Shown here: one piece after another, positions 8,895-18,179 of the stretch
Layout: every line of letters begins with the position of its first letter
Numbering within the stretch: the stretch's first letter is position 1
From: Bradyrhizobium yuanmingense
GTDB lineage: Bacteria; Pseudomonadota; Alphaproteobacteria; Rhizobiales; Xanthobacteraceae
DNA length: 64,000 nt
NCBI RefSeq assembly: GCF_029167105.1
Contig: NZ_JARFML010000007.1
Location: 124,001-188,000 of the forward strand
Direction of reading: 5' to 3'
Notes under the pieces: generated by a model
What the model saw: only the letters and a program-made list of their open reading frames with translations
The model's database searches: none
What the model was told of the DNA's origin: nothing
Position numbers and translations under genes: made by a program

Positions 8895-9560
8895 GTATCG
8901 CCCGTCGGGCAAAACACCCACGCCTGGGTCAATCCACTGGCGCGAAAACATTCCGCTTTACCGAAATTCGGAATTATCGTATCTGTCCGCCACCTCATCC
9001 CTCTCAGAGGGGCGTATCGCGATCGTCACGAAACGCGGGGTGAGCGGCGGTGGACGCGGGCTGCGTCGCGCGAGTCTTTCGCGCGCACGACAGGCGCGGT
9101 CTCGCGTACGGCAAAATCGTGTGGTCCTGACGCCCGGGGTCTGTGCGTCAAGTCTTGCGGGTCCCTCGCAAGGCGACGGGGGCAATAGTGCATCGCTCCC
9201 CGGGGAGAGCGCGACATAAGCCGTAGAGCCACTGCGCAGGGAAGGCCGGATGTTGGGCTTCACCTGTATGCCGCTGTGCATCTGTTCTTCGCGCAATTCG
9301 CGCACAGCGGACCGTGGGTGCCAGCCGGCACCCGGTCTTCCCTGCGCCCTCTGTTCAAGGAGGGAGCCAGACGGGAGCAAAACTCGGGCGAGATGCGCCG
9401 CGAGGATGCGGGCGTGTGTCTGTGATTCTCAGTTGCGGGTGGAAAGAGCGACGTCGGTAGTAGCCGCGAACTCCGTCATTGCGAGCGGAGCGAAGCAATC
9501 CAGGATCTTTCCACGGAGGGCTCTGGATTGCTTCGTCGCAAGGGCTCCTCGCAATGACGA
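8895..9560 (+). repeat. Long dispersed repeat, copy 1
   Basis: This block matches, in opposite orientation, the block at about 31785-32490. Near-identical segments include ccgctttaccgaaattcgg, gcaaaatcgtgtggtcctg, the stretch around 9174-9212, and 9231-9280. Between these cores the copies differ in length and sequence. It holds no credible gene: open frames crossing it change composition and lack ribosome sites. It ends with a hairpin-forming cattgcgag repeat (9474-9559). The remaining bases to 9736 show nothing recognisable. Confidence 0.8.
9235..9346 (+). other. Candidate structured RNA element, copy 1
   Basis: Three nested or adjacent stems can be drawn on this strand. P1 pairs 9235-9249 with 9332-9346 (15 pairs including one G-U), P2 pairs 9271-9279 with 9302-9310 (nine pairs), and P3 pairs 9316-9322 with 9327-9333 (seven pairs; its outer two compete with inner P1). 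The second copy at 31963-32075 keeps all three stems while its loops differ. Confidence 0.5.
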
Positions 9561-9736
9561 CGCGGCGGGCAGGTTCGCTTGTTATCCGAGGCCCGGATTT
9601 CGGATGTGCTCCACTCGCGCTAATCCGCCGCCCTCTCGCGGGGCGGAATATTTCCGCGCTTGCCAATCAGCCCGGTGCGGTTCAGAAAAAAGAGCCAAAA
9701 AAGAGCCACGAACGAGACGCGAGCGGAGACTGAAGT

Positions 9737-10894
9737 TTGACCATCAAGGGCAAGGCCTACATTGCCGGGATCTACGAACACCCGACCCGGCATGCGCCGG
9801 ACAAATCCACCGCCCAGCTCCACGCTGAGGTCGCCAAGGGCGCGATCGAGGATGCCGGGATCAGCAAGGACGATATCGACGGCTATTTCTGCGCGGGTGA
9901 CGCGCCCGGCGGCGCCTGGCCGATGGTCGACTATCTCGGCCTGAACACCAAGAAGCTTCGCCACATTGATTCCACCGAGACCGGCGGCTGCTCCTACATC
10001 ATCCATCTCGGCCATGCCGCCGAGGCGATCGCCGCGGGCAAATGCTCGATCGCGCTCGTGACGCTCGCCGGCAAGCCGCGCACCGGCGCGATGCCGCCGC
10101 GCGGTTCCGGCGCCGAGGTCGATTTCGAGACCGCTTACGGGGCGACCACGCACAATGCCTATGGCATGTGTGCCATGCGCCACATGCACGACTATGGCAC
10201 CACCTCCGAGCAGCTCGCCTGGATCAAGGTCGCGGCCTCGCATCATGCGCAATACAATCCGCATGCGATGCTCAAGGACGTCGTCACCGTCGAGGATGTC
10301 CTGAACTCGCCGATGATCTCCGATCCCCTGCATCGCATGGATTGCTGCGTCGTCTCCGACGGCGGCGGCGCGCTGATCGTGACGACGCCCGAGATCGCCA
10401 AGAGCCTGAAGAAGCCGCTGGTGCGCCTGATCGGCCATGGCGAGGCCATGAAGGGCCCGCGCGGCGGCAAGGATCTCGATCTCACGTACTCCGCCGGCGT
10501 CTGGTCCGGCCCGCGCGCGTTCGAGGAAGCCGGCATCACGCCGAAGGACATCAAATACGCCTCGATCTATGACAGCTTCACCATCACGGTGCTGATGCAG
10601 CTGGAAGACCTCGGCTTCTGCAAGAAGGGCGAGGGCGGCAAGTTCGTCGCCGACGGCAACCTGATCTCGGGCGTCGGCAAGCTGCCGTTCAACACCGACG
10701 GCGGCGGTCTGTGCAGCAACCATCCCGTCAACCGCGGCGGCATGACCAAGATCCTCGAGGCCGTCAGGCAGCTGCGCGGCGAGGCGCATCCGAAGGTGCA
10801 GGTCAAGAACTGCGATCTCGCCATCGCCCACGGCACCGGCGGCCTCTTGGGTGTTCGCCACGCCGCCTCGACCGCCATTCTGGAGCGCGTGTGA
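9737..10894 (+). CDS. Thiolase-fold protein (SCP-x/aldolase-like), partner of DUF35
   Basis: 385 residues of the non-decarboxylating thiolase fold, starting at a TTG (TIKGKAYIAGIYEHPTR). Visible landmarks are GGCSYIIHLGHAAEAI near 81, NHPVNRGG near 330 and HGTGGLLGVRHAAS near the end. At the nucleophile position, where true thiolases read CxSG, this protein appears to read GCSY, and the C-terminal CxG cysteine is replaced by HGTGG. That pattern resembles the lipid-transfer-protein-like thiolases that pair with DUF35 proteins, some of which are aldolases. The stop overlaps the next ATG, so the two are translationally coupled. Confidence 0.88.
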   Translation: MTIKGKAYIAGIYEHPTRHAPDKSTAQLHAEVAKGAIEDAGISKDDIDGYFCAGDAPGGAWPMVDYLGLNTKKLRHIDSTETGGCSYIIHLGHAAEAIAAGKCSIALVTLAGKPRTGAMPPRGSGAEVDFETAYGATTHNAYGMCAMRHMHDYGTTSEQLAWIKVAASHHAQYNPHAMLKDVVTVEDVLNSPMISDPLHRMDCCVVSDGGGALIVTTPEIAKSLKKPLVRLIGHGEAMKGPRGGKDLDLTYSAGVWSGPRAFEEAGITPKDIKYASIYDSFTITVLMQLEDLGFCKKGEGGKFVADGNLISGVGKLPFNTDGGGLCSNHPVNRGGMTKILEAVRQLRGEAHPKVQVKNCDLAIAHGTGGLLGVRHAASTAILERV

Positions 10895-11283
10895 TGAGCG
10901 AAGTGAAAAAGTATCCGGCCCCGGTGACGAATCCCGAGACATCAGCGTTCTGGGACGCGGCGAAAGAGGGCAAGTTCATGATCAAGCGCTGCACCGCCTG
11001 CGGCGAAGCGCATTACTTCCCGCGTTCGATCTGCCCGTTCTGCTACTCCGACAAGACGGTGTGGGAAGAGGCTTCCGGCGAGGGCACGATCTATACCTAC
11101 AGCCTGATGCGGAAATCGCCGACCGGTCCTTACGCCATCGGCTACGTCACGCTGAAGGAGGGACCGTCTGTGCAGACCAATTTCGTCGACTGCGATCTCG
11201 AGAAGCTCAAGATCGGCCAGAAGGTGAAGGTGGTGTTCAAGCCGACCGACGGCGCCCCGCTGCCGTTTTTCACGATCGCCTGA
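10894..11283 (+). CDS. DUF35 / Zn-ribbon OB-fold protein
   Basis: 129 residues. The N-terminal helix is followed by a rubredoxin-like zinc ribbon with cysteines at 33, 36, 47 and 50 (CTACGEAHYFPRSICPFC), then an OB-fold domain that ends in PLPFFTIA. The ATG shares its A with the thiolase TGA. Proteins of this family bind a thiolase-fold partner and position acyl-CoA, for example in steroid side-chain retro-aldol cleavage. A complex with the upstream gene product is therefore expected. Confidence 0.92.
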   Translation: MSEVKKYPAPVTNPETSAFWDAAKEGKFMIKRCTACGEAHYFPRSICPFCYSDKTVWEEASGEGTIYTYSLMRKSPTGPYAIGYVTLKEGPSVQTNFVDCDLEKLKIGQKVKVVFKPTDGAPLPFFTIA

Positions 11284-11300
11284 CGCGAAGCAAGATGTAA

Positions 11301-11446
11301 CCCACTCCCCTTGTGGGAGAGGATGGCAGCCGAAGGCTGCCGGGTGAGGGGTCTCTCTCCACACGAGAAGTGCCACTGCGGAGCCAACCCCTCACCCGAG
11401 TGAGTTTGTTGCAAGGGCGGTGCGGCCCTCTCCAAGGGGAGGGGGC
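11301..11446. repeat. Intergenic inverted repeat (ctccccttgtgggag family)
   Basis: Arms cactccccttgtgggag and ctctccaaggggaggg surround nested shorter repeats. It separates the DUF35 and MaoC genes; related sequence is at 12381-12505. Confidence 0.65.
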
Positions 11447-11496
11447 ACATCAACGGGCGCCGCTGCTCGCGGAGAGACCGAGAGGAAACCAGAAGA

Positions 11497-12357
11497 ATGT
11501 CCGCCAGATACGAAGAGCTCAAAGGCCTGAAAAACCTCGGCCAGAAATACGCCTACACCGATCGCGAAGTCATGCTCTATGCCTACGGCATCGGGCTCGG
11601 CGCCGATCCCATGGACGAGAACGAGCTCGCCTTCGTCAACGAGGGCACGTTCACGCCGCGGCCGCTGAAGGTGGTGCCGACCTTCGCCTCCGTCGCTGCG
11701 TGGGGCTCGGGTCCGGGCGAGATGAATCTGAACCGCGTCATGGTGGTCGACGGCGAGCGCGACATCACGTTCCACCAGCCGCTGCCGGTAGCCGCCAACA
11801 TCACCGCGGACTCCTCGGTGCTCGAAGTCTACGACAAGGGCAAGGACAAGGGCGTGGTCATCGTTCACCAGACCGTGCTGAAGAACGAGAAGGGCGAGAA
11901 GCTCGCAACCCTGGTCGCCTCGCGCTTTGCCCGTGGCGATGGCGGCTTCGGCGGGCCGAACCTGACCCAGCCGGATCCGCACAAGATTCCATCGCGCGAG
12001 CCCGACAAGACCATCGACATCACCACGCGCCCCGACCAGGCGCTGGTCTATCGCCTCTGCGGCGACCGCAATCCGCTGCACTCCGATCCCGAGTTCGCCA
12101 ATAAGGCCGGCTTCCCGCGTCCGATCCTGCACGGCATGTGCACCTACGGCATCACCTGCCGCGGCGTGCTCCAGACCTATGCCGACTACGATGCGAGCGC
12201 CTTCCGCCAGCACGTCGCGCGGTTCTCCTCGCCGGTCTATCCCGGCGAGACCGTGACCATGGACCTCTGGAAGGACGGCAACGTGATCTCGTTCGAAGCC
12301 AAGGTGAAGTCGCGCGGGGTGACGGTGATCAAGAACGGCAAGACGGTGCTGGGTTAG
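11497..12357 (+). CDS. MaoC-family (R)-specific enoyl-CoA hydratase
   Basis: 286 residues with two hot-dog halves, the size of eukaryotic hydratase 2. The C-terminal half carries the hydratase-2 catalytic segment YRLCGDRNPLHSDPEFA near 187, with Asp and His as catalytic pair, followed by GFPRPILHGMCTYG. It hydrates trans-2-enoyl-CoA to (R)-3-hydroxyacyl-CoA. Next to it lies an SDR like the dehydrogenase domain of peroxisomal multifunctional enzyme 2, so the cluster looks like that enzyme split into separate genes. The ribosome site gagaggaaa precedes the ATG. Confidence 0.92.
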   Translation: MSARYEELKGLKNLGQKYAYTDREVMLYAYGIGLGADPMDENELAFVNEGTFTPRPLKVVPTFASVAAWGSGPGEMNLNRVMVVDGERDITFHQPLPVAANITADSSVLEVYDKGKDKGVVIVHQTVLKNEKGEKLATLVASRFARGDGGFGGPNLTQPDPHKIPSREPDKTIDITTRPDQALVYRLCGDRNPLHSDPEFANKAGFPRPILHGMCTYGITCRGVLQTYADYDASAFRQHVARFSSPVYPGETVTMDLWKDGNVISFEAKVKSRGVTVIKNGKTVLG

Positions 12358-12380
12358 CAACAAGGTACTGCCGTCGTCTC

Positions 12381-12505
12381 CCTCGCCCCGCTTGCGGGGA
12401 GAGGGTGGGGTGAGGGGCTCTCACCACGAGTCGGGACGGTATTGAGACCTGTACCCCCTCACCCGATCGCTACGCGATCGACCTCTCCCCGCAAGCGGGG
12501 CGAGG
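12381..12505. repeat. Intergenic inverted repeat (ctcgccccgcttgcggggag family)
   Basis: Perfect outer arms ctcgccccgcttgcggggag and ctccccgcaagcggggcgag flank a spacer of about 80 bases, which has its own gatcgctacgcgatc palindrome. It fills the gap between the MaoC and SDR genes. Confidence 0.8.
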
Positions 12506-12536
12506 TAAGAAAAAACAAAACCAGGGAGACGCCACC

Positions 12537-13415
12537 ATGGGACTACTCGACGGCAAGGTCGCGCTGATCACGGGCGCGGGCGGCGGGCTCGGTGAGGCCT
12601 ATGCAAAGCTGTTCGCGCGGGAAGGGGCCTCGGTCGTCGTCAACGATCTCGGCGGTCCCCGCGACGGCTCCGGCGCCGACAAGTCCATGGCGCAGCAGGT
12701 GGTGGATGCGATCAAGGCCGAGGGCGGCAAGGCGGTCGCCAACGGTGCCGACATCTCCACCATGGAAGGCGGCCAGTCGGTGTTCGACGACGCCATCAAG
12801 CACTTTGGCCGCGCCGACATCCTGGTCAACAATGCCGGCATTTTGCGCGACCAGACCTTTCACAAGGCCAGCGAGGGCGACTGGGACAAGGTCATCAAGG
12901 TCCATCTGAAGGGTACCTTTTGTTGCACCATGCCGGTGTTTCGCTGGATGCGGGAAAACGGCGGCGGCGTCATCGTCAACACCTCCTCGACGTCAGGGCT
13001 GATCGGCAATTTCGGCCAGACCAATTACGGCGCGGCCAAAGGCGGCATCTGGGGCCTGTCCAACGTGCTCGCGATCGAGGGCCGCAAGTACAACATCCGG
13101 ATCTGGACGCTGGCCCCGGGTGCCCTGACCCGCATGACCGCAGACCTGCCCCGCTATAAGGAGAACCCCGGCGCCGCGCTCGGGCCGGACGGCATCGCGC
13201 CGGCCGTGCTATACATGGTCAGCGACTTGTCGGGCGACCAGACCGGCAAGGTGCTGGGCGTGTCCGGGCCCCGCGGCGTGCGCGAGATGCGGATGATGGA
13301 GATGGAAGGCTGGAAGCCGCCGCACTCGGGCTGGAACGCCCGGGACATCGTCGATCACGCCAAGGAGATCTTCTTCTCCGAGGAGCAGATCAAGATGGGG
13401 GCGCGGCGGTTTTAG
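12537..13415 (+). CDS. SDR-family 3-hydroxyacyl-CoA dehydrogenase (MFE-2 type)
   Basis: 292 residues. The classical SDR signature is complete: TGAGGGLG at 12-19, NNAG at 98-101, Ser near 151 and the YGAAK active site with Tyr164 and Lys168. The long NDLGGPRDGSG stretch after the second strand and the C-terminal extension match the (3R)-hydroxyacyl-CoA dehydrogenase part of multifunctional enzyme type 2. It should oxidise the product of the upstream MaoC hydratase with NAD+. The start follows gggagacgcc. Confidence 0.92.
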   Translation: MGLLDGKVALITGAGGGLGEAYAKLFAREGASVVVNDLGGPRDGSGADKSMAQQVVDAIKAEGGKAVANGADISTMEGGQSVFDDAIKHFGRADILVNNAGILRDQTFHKASEGDWDKVIKVHLKGTFCCTMPVFRWMRENGGGVIVNTSSTSGLIGNFGQTNYGAAKGGIWGLSNVLAIEGRKYNIRIWTLAPGALTRMTADLPRYKENPGAALGPDGIAPAVLYMVSDLSGDQTGKVLGVSGPRGVREMRMMEMEGWKPPHSGWNARDIVDHAKEIFFSEEQIKMGARRF

Positions 13416-13420
13416 CCAAA

Positions 13421-13525
13421 ACTGTCATTCCGGGGCGCGACGAAGTCGCGAGCCCGGAATCCATAACCACTAGCCGGGGTTATGGATTCCGGGCCTGGCC
13501 CTTCGGGCCATCCCGGAATGACGAC
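13421..13525. repeat. Intergenic inverted repeat (cattccggg family)
   Basis: Outer arms gtcattccggggcgcgac and ccatcccggaatgac and inner arms ggaatccataacc and ggttatggattcc form a long hairpin between the SDR and DHDPS-family genes. Confidence 0.75.
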
Positions 13526-13548
13526 AATTGATAGGACAGAGAGACCCG

Positions 13549-14502
13549 ATGAAACTCACCGCCGACGCCAAGGGCACTTTCGCAATCGCGCCGACGCCGT
13601 TCCACGACGACGGCCGGATCGACGAGCGCTCGATCGACCGCCTGACCGATTTCTACGAGGAGGTCCGCTGCGACGGCGTCACGGTGCTGGGCATTCTCGG
13701 CGAGGCTCCGAAGCTCGACGCCGCCGAGGCCGAGCAGGTGGCGGTGCGCTATGTCAAGCGCGCCAAGAAGATGCAGGTGATCGTCGGCGTCTCCGCGCCG
13801 GGCTTTGCCACCATGCGCTCGCTCGCCAAGGCCTCGATGGATGCGGGCGCGGCCGGCGTCATGATCGCGCCGCCGCCCTCGCTTCGCACCGACGATCAGA
13901 TCATCGGCTATTTCAAGCAGGCGGCGGAAGCGATCGGCCCTGATGTGCCCTGGGTGCTCCAGGACTATCCGCTGACCTTGCAGGTCGTGTTCACCCCCGC
14001 CGTGATCCGCAAGATCGTCATGGACAATCCGAATTGCGTGATGCTCAAGCACGAGGACTGGCCGGGCCTGGAGAAGATCTCGACGCTGCGCGGCTTCCAG
14101 AAGGACGGTTCGCTCCGTCCGCTCTCGATCCTCTGCGGCAATGGCGGCACCTTCCTGGACTTCGAGATGGAGCGCGGCGCCGACGGCGCGATGACCGGCT
14201 ACGCCTTCCCGGAACTCCTGATCGACGTCGTGAACCTCTCCAAGGCCGGCAAGCGCGACGCCGCGCATGACATCTTCGATGCGCATCTGCCGCTGATCCG
14301 CTACGAGCAGCAGCCCGGCGTCGGCCTGACCGTGCGCAAATATGTGCTGCAGAAGCGCGGCATTATCGCCTCGAGCGCGCAGCGCAAGCCCGGCGCGACG
14401 ATGACGGCGACGGCGAAGGCCGAGGTTGATTATCTCTTGTCGCGCGTTGCCCGCTTCGACAAGCGCGCCAATCTCGGCCCGCAATCCAGCGCCGCGGGTT
14501 AG
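13549..14502 (+). CDS. Dihydrodipicolinate synthase family protein
   Basis: 317 residues forming a DHDPS/N-acetylneuraminate-lyase-type barrel. The Schiff-base lysine is Lys167 in VMLKHEDWPG, and Tyr140 lies in VLQDYPLTLQ. The late GGTFLDFEMERGADGAMTG strand is also present. Family members are class I aldolases or dehydratases acting on 2-oxoacids. Being at the end of an acyl-CoA cluster makes a role in lysine synthesis unlikely; a 2-oxoacid aldolase is more plausible. The start at 13549 follows gagagaccc; an earlier ATG in frame lies in the repeat. Confidence 0.9.
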   Translation: MKLTADAKGTFAIAPTPFHDDGRIDERSIDRLTDFYEEVRCDGVTVLGILGEAPKLDAAEAEQVAVRYVKRAKKMQVIVGVSAPGFATMRSLAKASMDAGAAGVMIAPPPSLRTDDQIIGYFKQAAEAIGPDVPWVLQDYPLTLQVVFTPAVIRKIVMDNPNCVMLKHEDWPGLEKISTLRGFQKDGSLRPLSILCGNGGTFLDFEMERGADGAMTGYAFPELLIDVVNLSKAGKRDAAHDIFDAHLPLIRYEQQPGVGLTVRKYVLQKRGIIASSAQRKPGATMTATAKAEVDYLLSRVARFDKRANLGPQSSAAG

Positions 14503-14506
14503 CTGC

Positions 14507-15304
14507 ATGGCCGAGACATCAGCATCACGCCCGGCCTCGACGATCCTCCTGCTGCGCGACGGCGCCGCACGGGAAATCGAGGTCTTCATGATGGTCCGCC
14601 ATCATCAGATCGAGTTCAACTCGGGCGCGCTGGTGTTTCCCGGCGGCAGTGTCGATGCCGGCGACAAGGAGATCGTCGCCCGCGCCGACCTCTATTCGGG
14701 CGGCGAAAGCCTCAGCGAAGCGGACCGCGGCTTTCGGATCGCCGCGATTCGCGAGACCTTTGAGGAGAGCGGGATCCTGCTGGCGCGCTCGAAGGACACC
14801 GGCGCGCCAATCGACGCCAAGCGCGCCGGCGAGATCGCCGACGCGCATCGCGTCGCCCTCAACGAGCACAAGATCAGCTTTCTGAAGATCCTCGACGACA
14901 ACGGCCTCCAGCTCGCGCTCGACACGCTGGTGCCTTACGCGCACTGGATCACGCCGGAGGGCATGCCGAAGCGGTTCGACACCTGGTTTTTCCTGGCCGC
15001 CGCGCCGCCGGATCAGCTCGGCGCACATGATGGCCGCGAGTCCACCGATTCGATCTGGATCTCGCCGCGCGAGGCGGTGGAGGGCGGGGAGAGCGGCCGC
15101 TTCAAGCTGCCGTTCCCGACCACGCGCAATCTGATCCGGCTCGCCAAGCAGGGAAGCGTGAGTGCGGCGCTGGAGCACGCCCGCGGCCTGTCGATCGTCA
15201 CGGTGATGCCGGTGATGACCAAGACCGAAACCGGCCGCCAGCTCCGCATCCCTCGCGAGGCCGGCTATGACGGCGAGGTATTCGAGGTCGGGGCCGTCGG
15301 CTAG
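14507..15304 (+). CDS. Nudix hydrolase family protein
   Basis: 265 residues. The Nudix box is present as GG at 46-47 and RETFEESGI at 82-90, but an insert of about 20 residues separates the two parts, as in the long Nudix proteins related to NUDT19 (acyl-CoA diphosphatases). The start lies four bases after the DHDPS-family stop, so the gene is probably co-transcribed with it. An acyl-CoA or CoA-pyrophosphatase role would suit the acyl-CoA cluster, but that is inference. Confidence 0.88.
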   Translation: MAETSASRPASTILLLRDGAAREIEVFMMVRHHQIEFNSGALVFPGGSVDAGDKEIVARADLYSGGESLSEADRGFRIAAIRETFEESGILLARSKDTGAPIDAKRAGEIADAHRVALNEHKISFLKILDDNGLQLALDTLVPYAHWITPEGMPKRFDTWFFLAAAPPDQLGAHDGRESTDSIWISPREAVEGGESGRFKLPFPTTRNLIRLAKQGSVSAALEHARGLSIVTVMPVMTKTETGRQLRIPREAGYDGEVFEVGAVG

Positions 15305-15491
15305 TACACTTCGACGCGCAACGAAGTATCGACGAATCCCGGCCCGCAGGGGGGCCAGCGTCAAACTGTCGTAAAGCTGAAGCGGGCGGCAGGTCCTGAT
15401 ATTAACGATATTCCGCGTCCCGAGGCATGTTCCCCCCGGGCAGGAATACGTCGTATATTAGACCTCCAGCAGTCCGGTCCTCAAACCACCA

Positions 15492-18179
15492 ATGTCCGCC
15501 GAATTGACGCCGTCCCCTGAGAAAAGGCGAACCTTCTCGCTCTCCATCGGCCAGCTCACCTTCGGTAGCTTCCTGTTGGTGCTGGCGGTAATCATCGTCA
15601 CCTCGACGGCGAGCGTGATTGCGATCCGGCACATCGATTCGACCTTCGCCGAGCTGCAGCGGCTGCAGAGCGTCGGCGATCTCGCCGAGGACATCGATCG
15701 CCGCATGAACGAACTGCGTCTTGCCGCGCGCGACTTCGTCACGGATCCCGGTGCCGGCGTCCAGTTCCAGCAGGTCGGCGAGGCGGCCTCGACGCTCAGC
15801 GACATCCTGAAGAAGACCCGCATCGAGCTCGCGCCCGAGCAGCAGGACATGATCGACGGGGTCACCGAGCGGCTTGCGACCTATCGCACCGGCCTCGAGC
15901 GGATCTCTACCCTGATCGACCGCCGTGCCCAGCTGCTCGCCGGACTGCCGCCGCTGCGCGACCAGTTCGACGCAGCCGTCGCAGACGCCGCGGACCGCGA
16001 GCTGGCCTTCCGTCTGGCCGAGGCGCAGAGCCGGATCGCGCTCGGACTGCTCGCGCGCAACCCGTCCGCGGCCGAGCAGGCCGCACAGGGCATGCGGGGG
16101 CTCGATATCGGCGATGCCAAGCTGAAGTCGGCGGTGAACGACTATGCCGAGGCCATCATGGCCGTCGCCGTCCGCGAGCGGCAGATCGCCGACATCGATC
16201 GCGAGGTGCTGGGAACGGAAGGCCGGCTGATCGGCCGCGTCACCGAATTGCTGCGCGAGGTCAGCTCCCGGCGCGGCCACGTGCTGTCGCGCGACTTTGC
16301 CCGGACGCTGACCGAGGCGCGATGGCAGAGCATCGTGCTCGGCACGGTCGGCGTGCTCATCGGCATTGGCGCTGCGTGGTTCGTGGTGCGCAGGACGGTG
16401 CGTCCGCTCGCCCAGATCGCGCGATCCATTCGTGCGCTTGCAACCGGCCGGAAAGACGCCTCAATTCCGTCCGCCGACCTCGACAACGAGATCGGCGACA
16501 TTGCGCGGGCGGCCGAAGTGTTTCGCCGCGCGCTGGAGGAGGCCGACACCGCGCGCGAGGCGGCGGTGCGCGCGCTCACCGAGCAGCGCCTCGCCGAGGA
16601 GAGCTATCGAAAACTGTTCGAAGGCTCCATCGACGGCATCTACGTGACGACGCCGGCCGGTGACCTCCTCAACGCCAATCCCGCGCTGGCGCGCATGATG
16701 GGCTATGACAGCCCGCAGCAGCTGATCGACAGCATCAGCGATATCGCCCACACGATCTACGTCCACCCCGAGGCGCGCACCGAGTACCAGCGGCTGATGG
16801 CGCGCGACGGCATGGTGCGCGAGTTCGAGTATCAGGTGCGCCAGCGCAGCGGCGACATTCTCTGGCTCTCCGACAGCGCCACGGGCGTGCGCGACGAAGC
16901 GGGCAACATTGTCCGCTACGAGGGCACGCTGCGCGACATCACCGACCAGAAGCGAGCGGAGGAGGCCATCGCCGAAGGCCGGCGCCTGCTGCAGCAGGTT
17001 ATCGACACCGTGCCCGCGGTGATCAACGTCAAGGATCGAGACCTGCGCTACGTGCTGATGAACCGCTACATGGCCGGCATCTTCGGCATCGAGCCCGGCG
17101 AGGCGCTCGGCCGCACCACGGCCGACCTGATGTCGCGCTACGGCGCATCCAAGTCCGACGAGAGCGACAAGCGGGTGCTCAAGCTTAGAAAAGGTCTCGG
17201 TTTCTACGAGGAGGAGTATCAGGACGCCTCCGGCAACATGCGGCAATGGCTGGTCAACAAGTTGCCGCTGCTCGACGCCGAGGGCGAGATCGAGCGGATC
17301 GTGACCGTCGCGCTCGATATCGGCGAGCGCAAGCGGGGCGAGCAGGAGATGCGCAAGGCCAAGGAAGCCGCCGAAACCGCGCTGCGCAATCTCCGCGAGA
17401 CCCAGGCCTCCCTGATCGAGGCCGAGAAACTCGCCGCGCTCGGGCGCCTCGTCGCCGGCGTCGCCCACGAGGTCAACAATCCCGTCGGTATCAGCCTCAC
17501 CGTCGCCTCCGCGCTGGAGCGCAAGACCGCCATGTTCACCGCCGAAGTCGAGCGCGGCGAGCTGCGCCGCTCCACGCTCAACGACTTCCTCAGCACCAGC
17601 CGCGATGCGTCCTCGCAGCTCGTCTCCAATCTCAACCGCGCCGCCGAGCTGATCCAGTCGTTCAAGCAGGTCGCCGCCGACCGCAACTATTCGGATCAGC
17701 GTACTTTCGATCTCGGCGACCTCACCGAGCAGGTGGTGATGAGCCTGCGGCCGGGCCTGCGTAAGCACAATCTGACGCTCAACGTCGAGTGTCAGCCGGA
17801 CCTGACGATGAACAGCTATCCCGGCCCGTACGGCCAGGTGCTGACCAACCTGTTCCTGAATTCGGTGGCGCACGCTTTTCCGGACGGAAGGCCCGGCACG
17901 ATCGAGATTCAGGTGCGCGAGTCCGGCAAGGACAACGTCGAGATCATCTTCTCCGACAACGGCTGCGGCATGTCGCTCGACGTCCGCCGCCGCGCCTTCG
18001 ATCCGTTTTTCACCACGCGGCGCGACCAAGGCGGCACCGGCCTCGGGCTGCACATCGTCTACAGCATCGTCACCAACCGGCTCGGTGGCCGGCTCGATCT
18101 CGATTCCGAACCGGGTGGTGGTACGCGCATCCAGATGATCCTGCCGCGTGTGGCGCCGCTCGAACAGGCCGCGGAATAA
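15492..18179 (+). CDS. Membrane sensor histidine kinase with HAMP and two PAS domains
   Basis: 895 residues. In order: TM1 about 19-44, a helical periplasmic section, TM2 about 280-298, HAMP (RRTVRPLAQIARSIRALATG), PAS1 starting YRKLFEGSIDGIYV near 374, PAS2 after ITDQKRAEEA near 500, a coiled coil, then the dimerisation helix with phospho-acceptor His659 (GVAHEVNNPVG). The ATPase shows an NSVAHAF N-box, FSDNGCGM and GGTGLGLHIV. The H-box resembles the HisKA type with HEVNNP. No response regulator is adjacent, so it is an orphan kinase. Its ligand is unknown. Confidence 0.94.
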   Translation: MSAELTPSPEKRRTFSLSIGQLTFGSFLLVLAVIIVTSTASVIAIRHIDSTFAELQRLQSVGDLAEDIDRRMNELRLAARDFVTDPGAGVQFQQVGEAASTLSDILKKTRIELAPEQQDMIDGVTERLATYRTGLERISTLIDRRAQLLAGLPPLRDQFDAAVADAADRELAFRLAEAQSRIALGLLARNPSAAEQAAQGMRGLDIGDAKLKSAVNDYAEAIMAVAVRERQIADIDREVLGTEGRLIGRVTELLREVSSRRGHVLSRDFARTLTEARWQSIVLGTVGVLIGIGAAWFVVRRTVRPLAQIARSIRALATGRKDASIPSADLDNEIGDIARAAEVFRRALEEADTAREAAVRALTEQRLAEESYRKLFEGSIDGIYVTTPAGDLLNANPALARMMGYDSPQQLIDSISDIAHTIYVHPEARTEYQRLMARDGMVREFEYQVRQRSGDILWLSDSATGVRDEAGNIVRYEGTLRDITDQKRAEEAIAEGRRLLQQVIDTVPAVINVKDRDLRYVLMNRYMAGIFGIEPGEALGRTTADLMSRYGASKSDESDKRVLKLRKGLGFYEEEYQDASGNMRQWLVNKLPLLDAEGEIERIVTVALDIGERKRGEQEMRKAKEAAETALRNLRETQASLIEAEKLAALGRLVAGVAHEVNNPVGISLTVASALERKTAMFTAEVERGELRRSTLNDFLSTSRDASSQLVSNLNRAAELIQSFKQVAADRNYSDQRTFDLGDLTEQVVMSLRPGLRKHNLTLNVECQPDLTMNSYPGPYGQVLTNLFLNSVAHAFPDGRPGTIEIQVRESGKDNVEIIFSDNGCGMSLDVRRRAFDPFFTTRRDQGGTGLGLHIVYSIVTNRLGGRLDLDSEPGGGTRIQMILPRVAPLEQAAE

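Noticed and set aside
9250..9828. Plus-strand frame sharing a FTCMPLC peptide with a minus-strand frame at 31719-32060
   Set aside because: The similarity comes from the DNA repeat itself; the frames differ elsewhere, run into other sequence and lack ribosome sites.
13480..14589. Minus-strand frame of 369 residues
   Set aside because: The opposite DHDPS-family gene has a Schiff-base Lys and ribosome site; this frame starts within a repeat.
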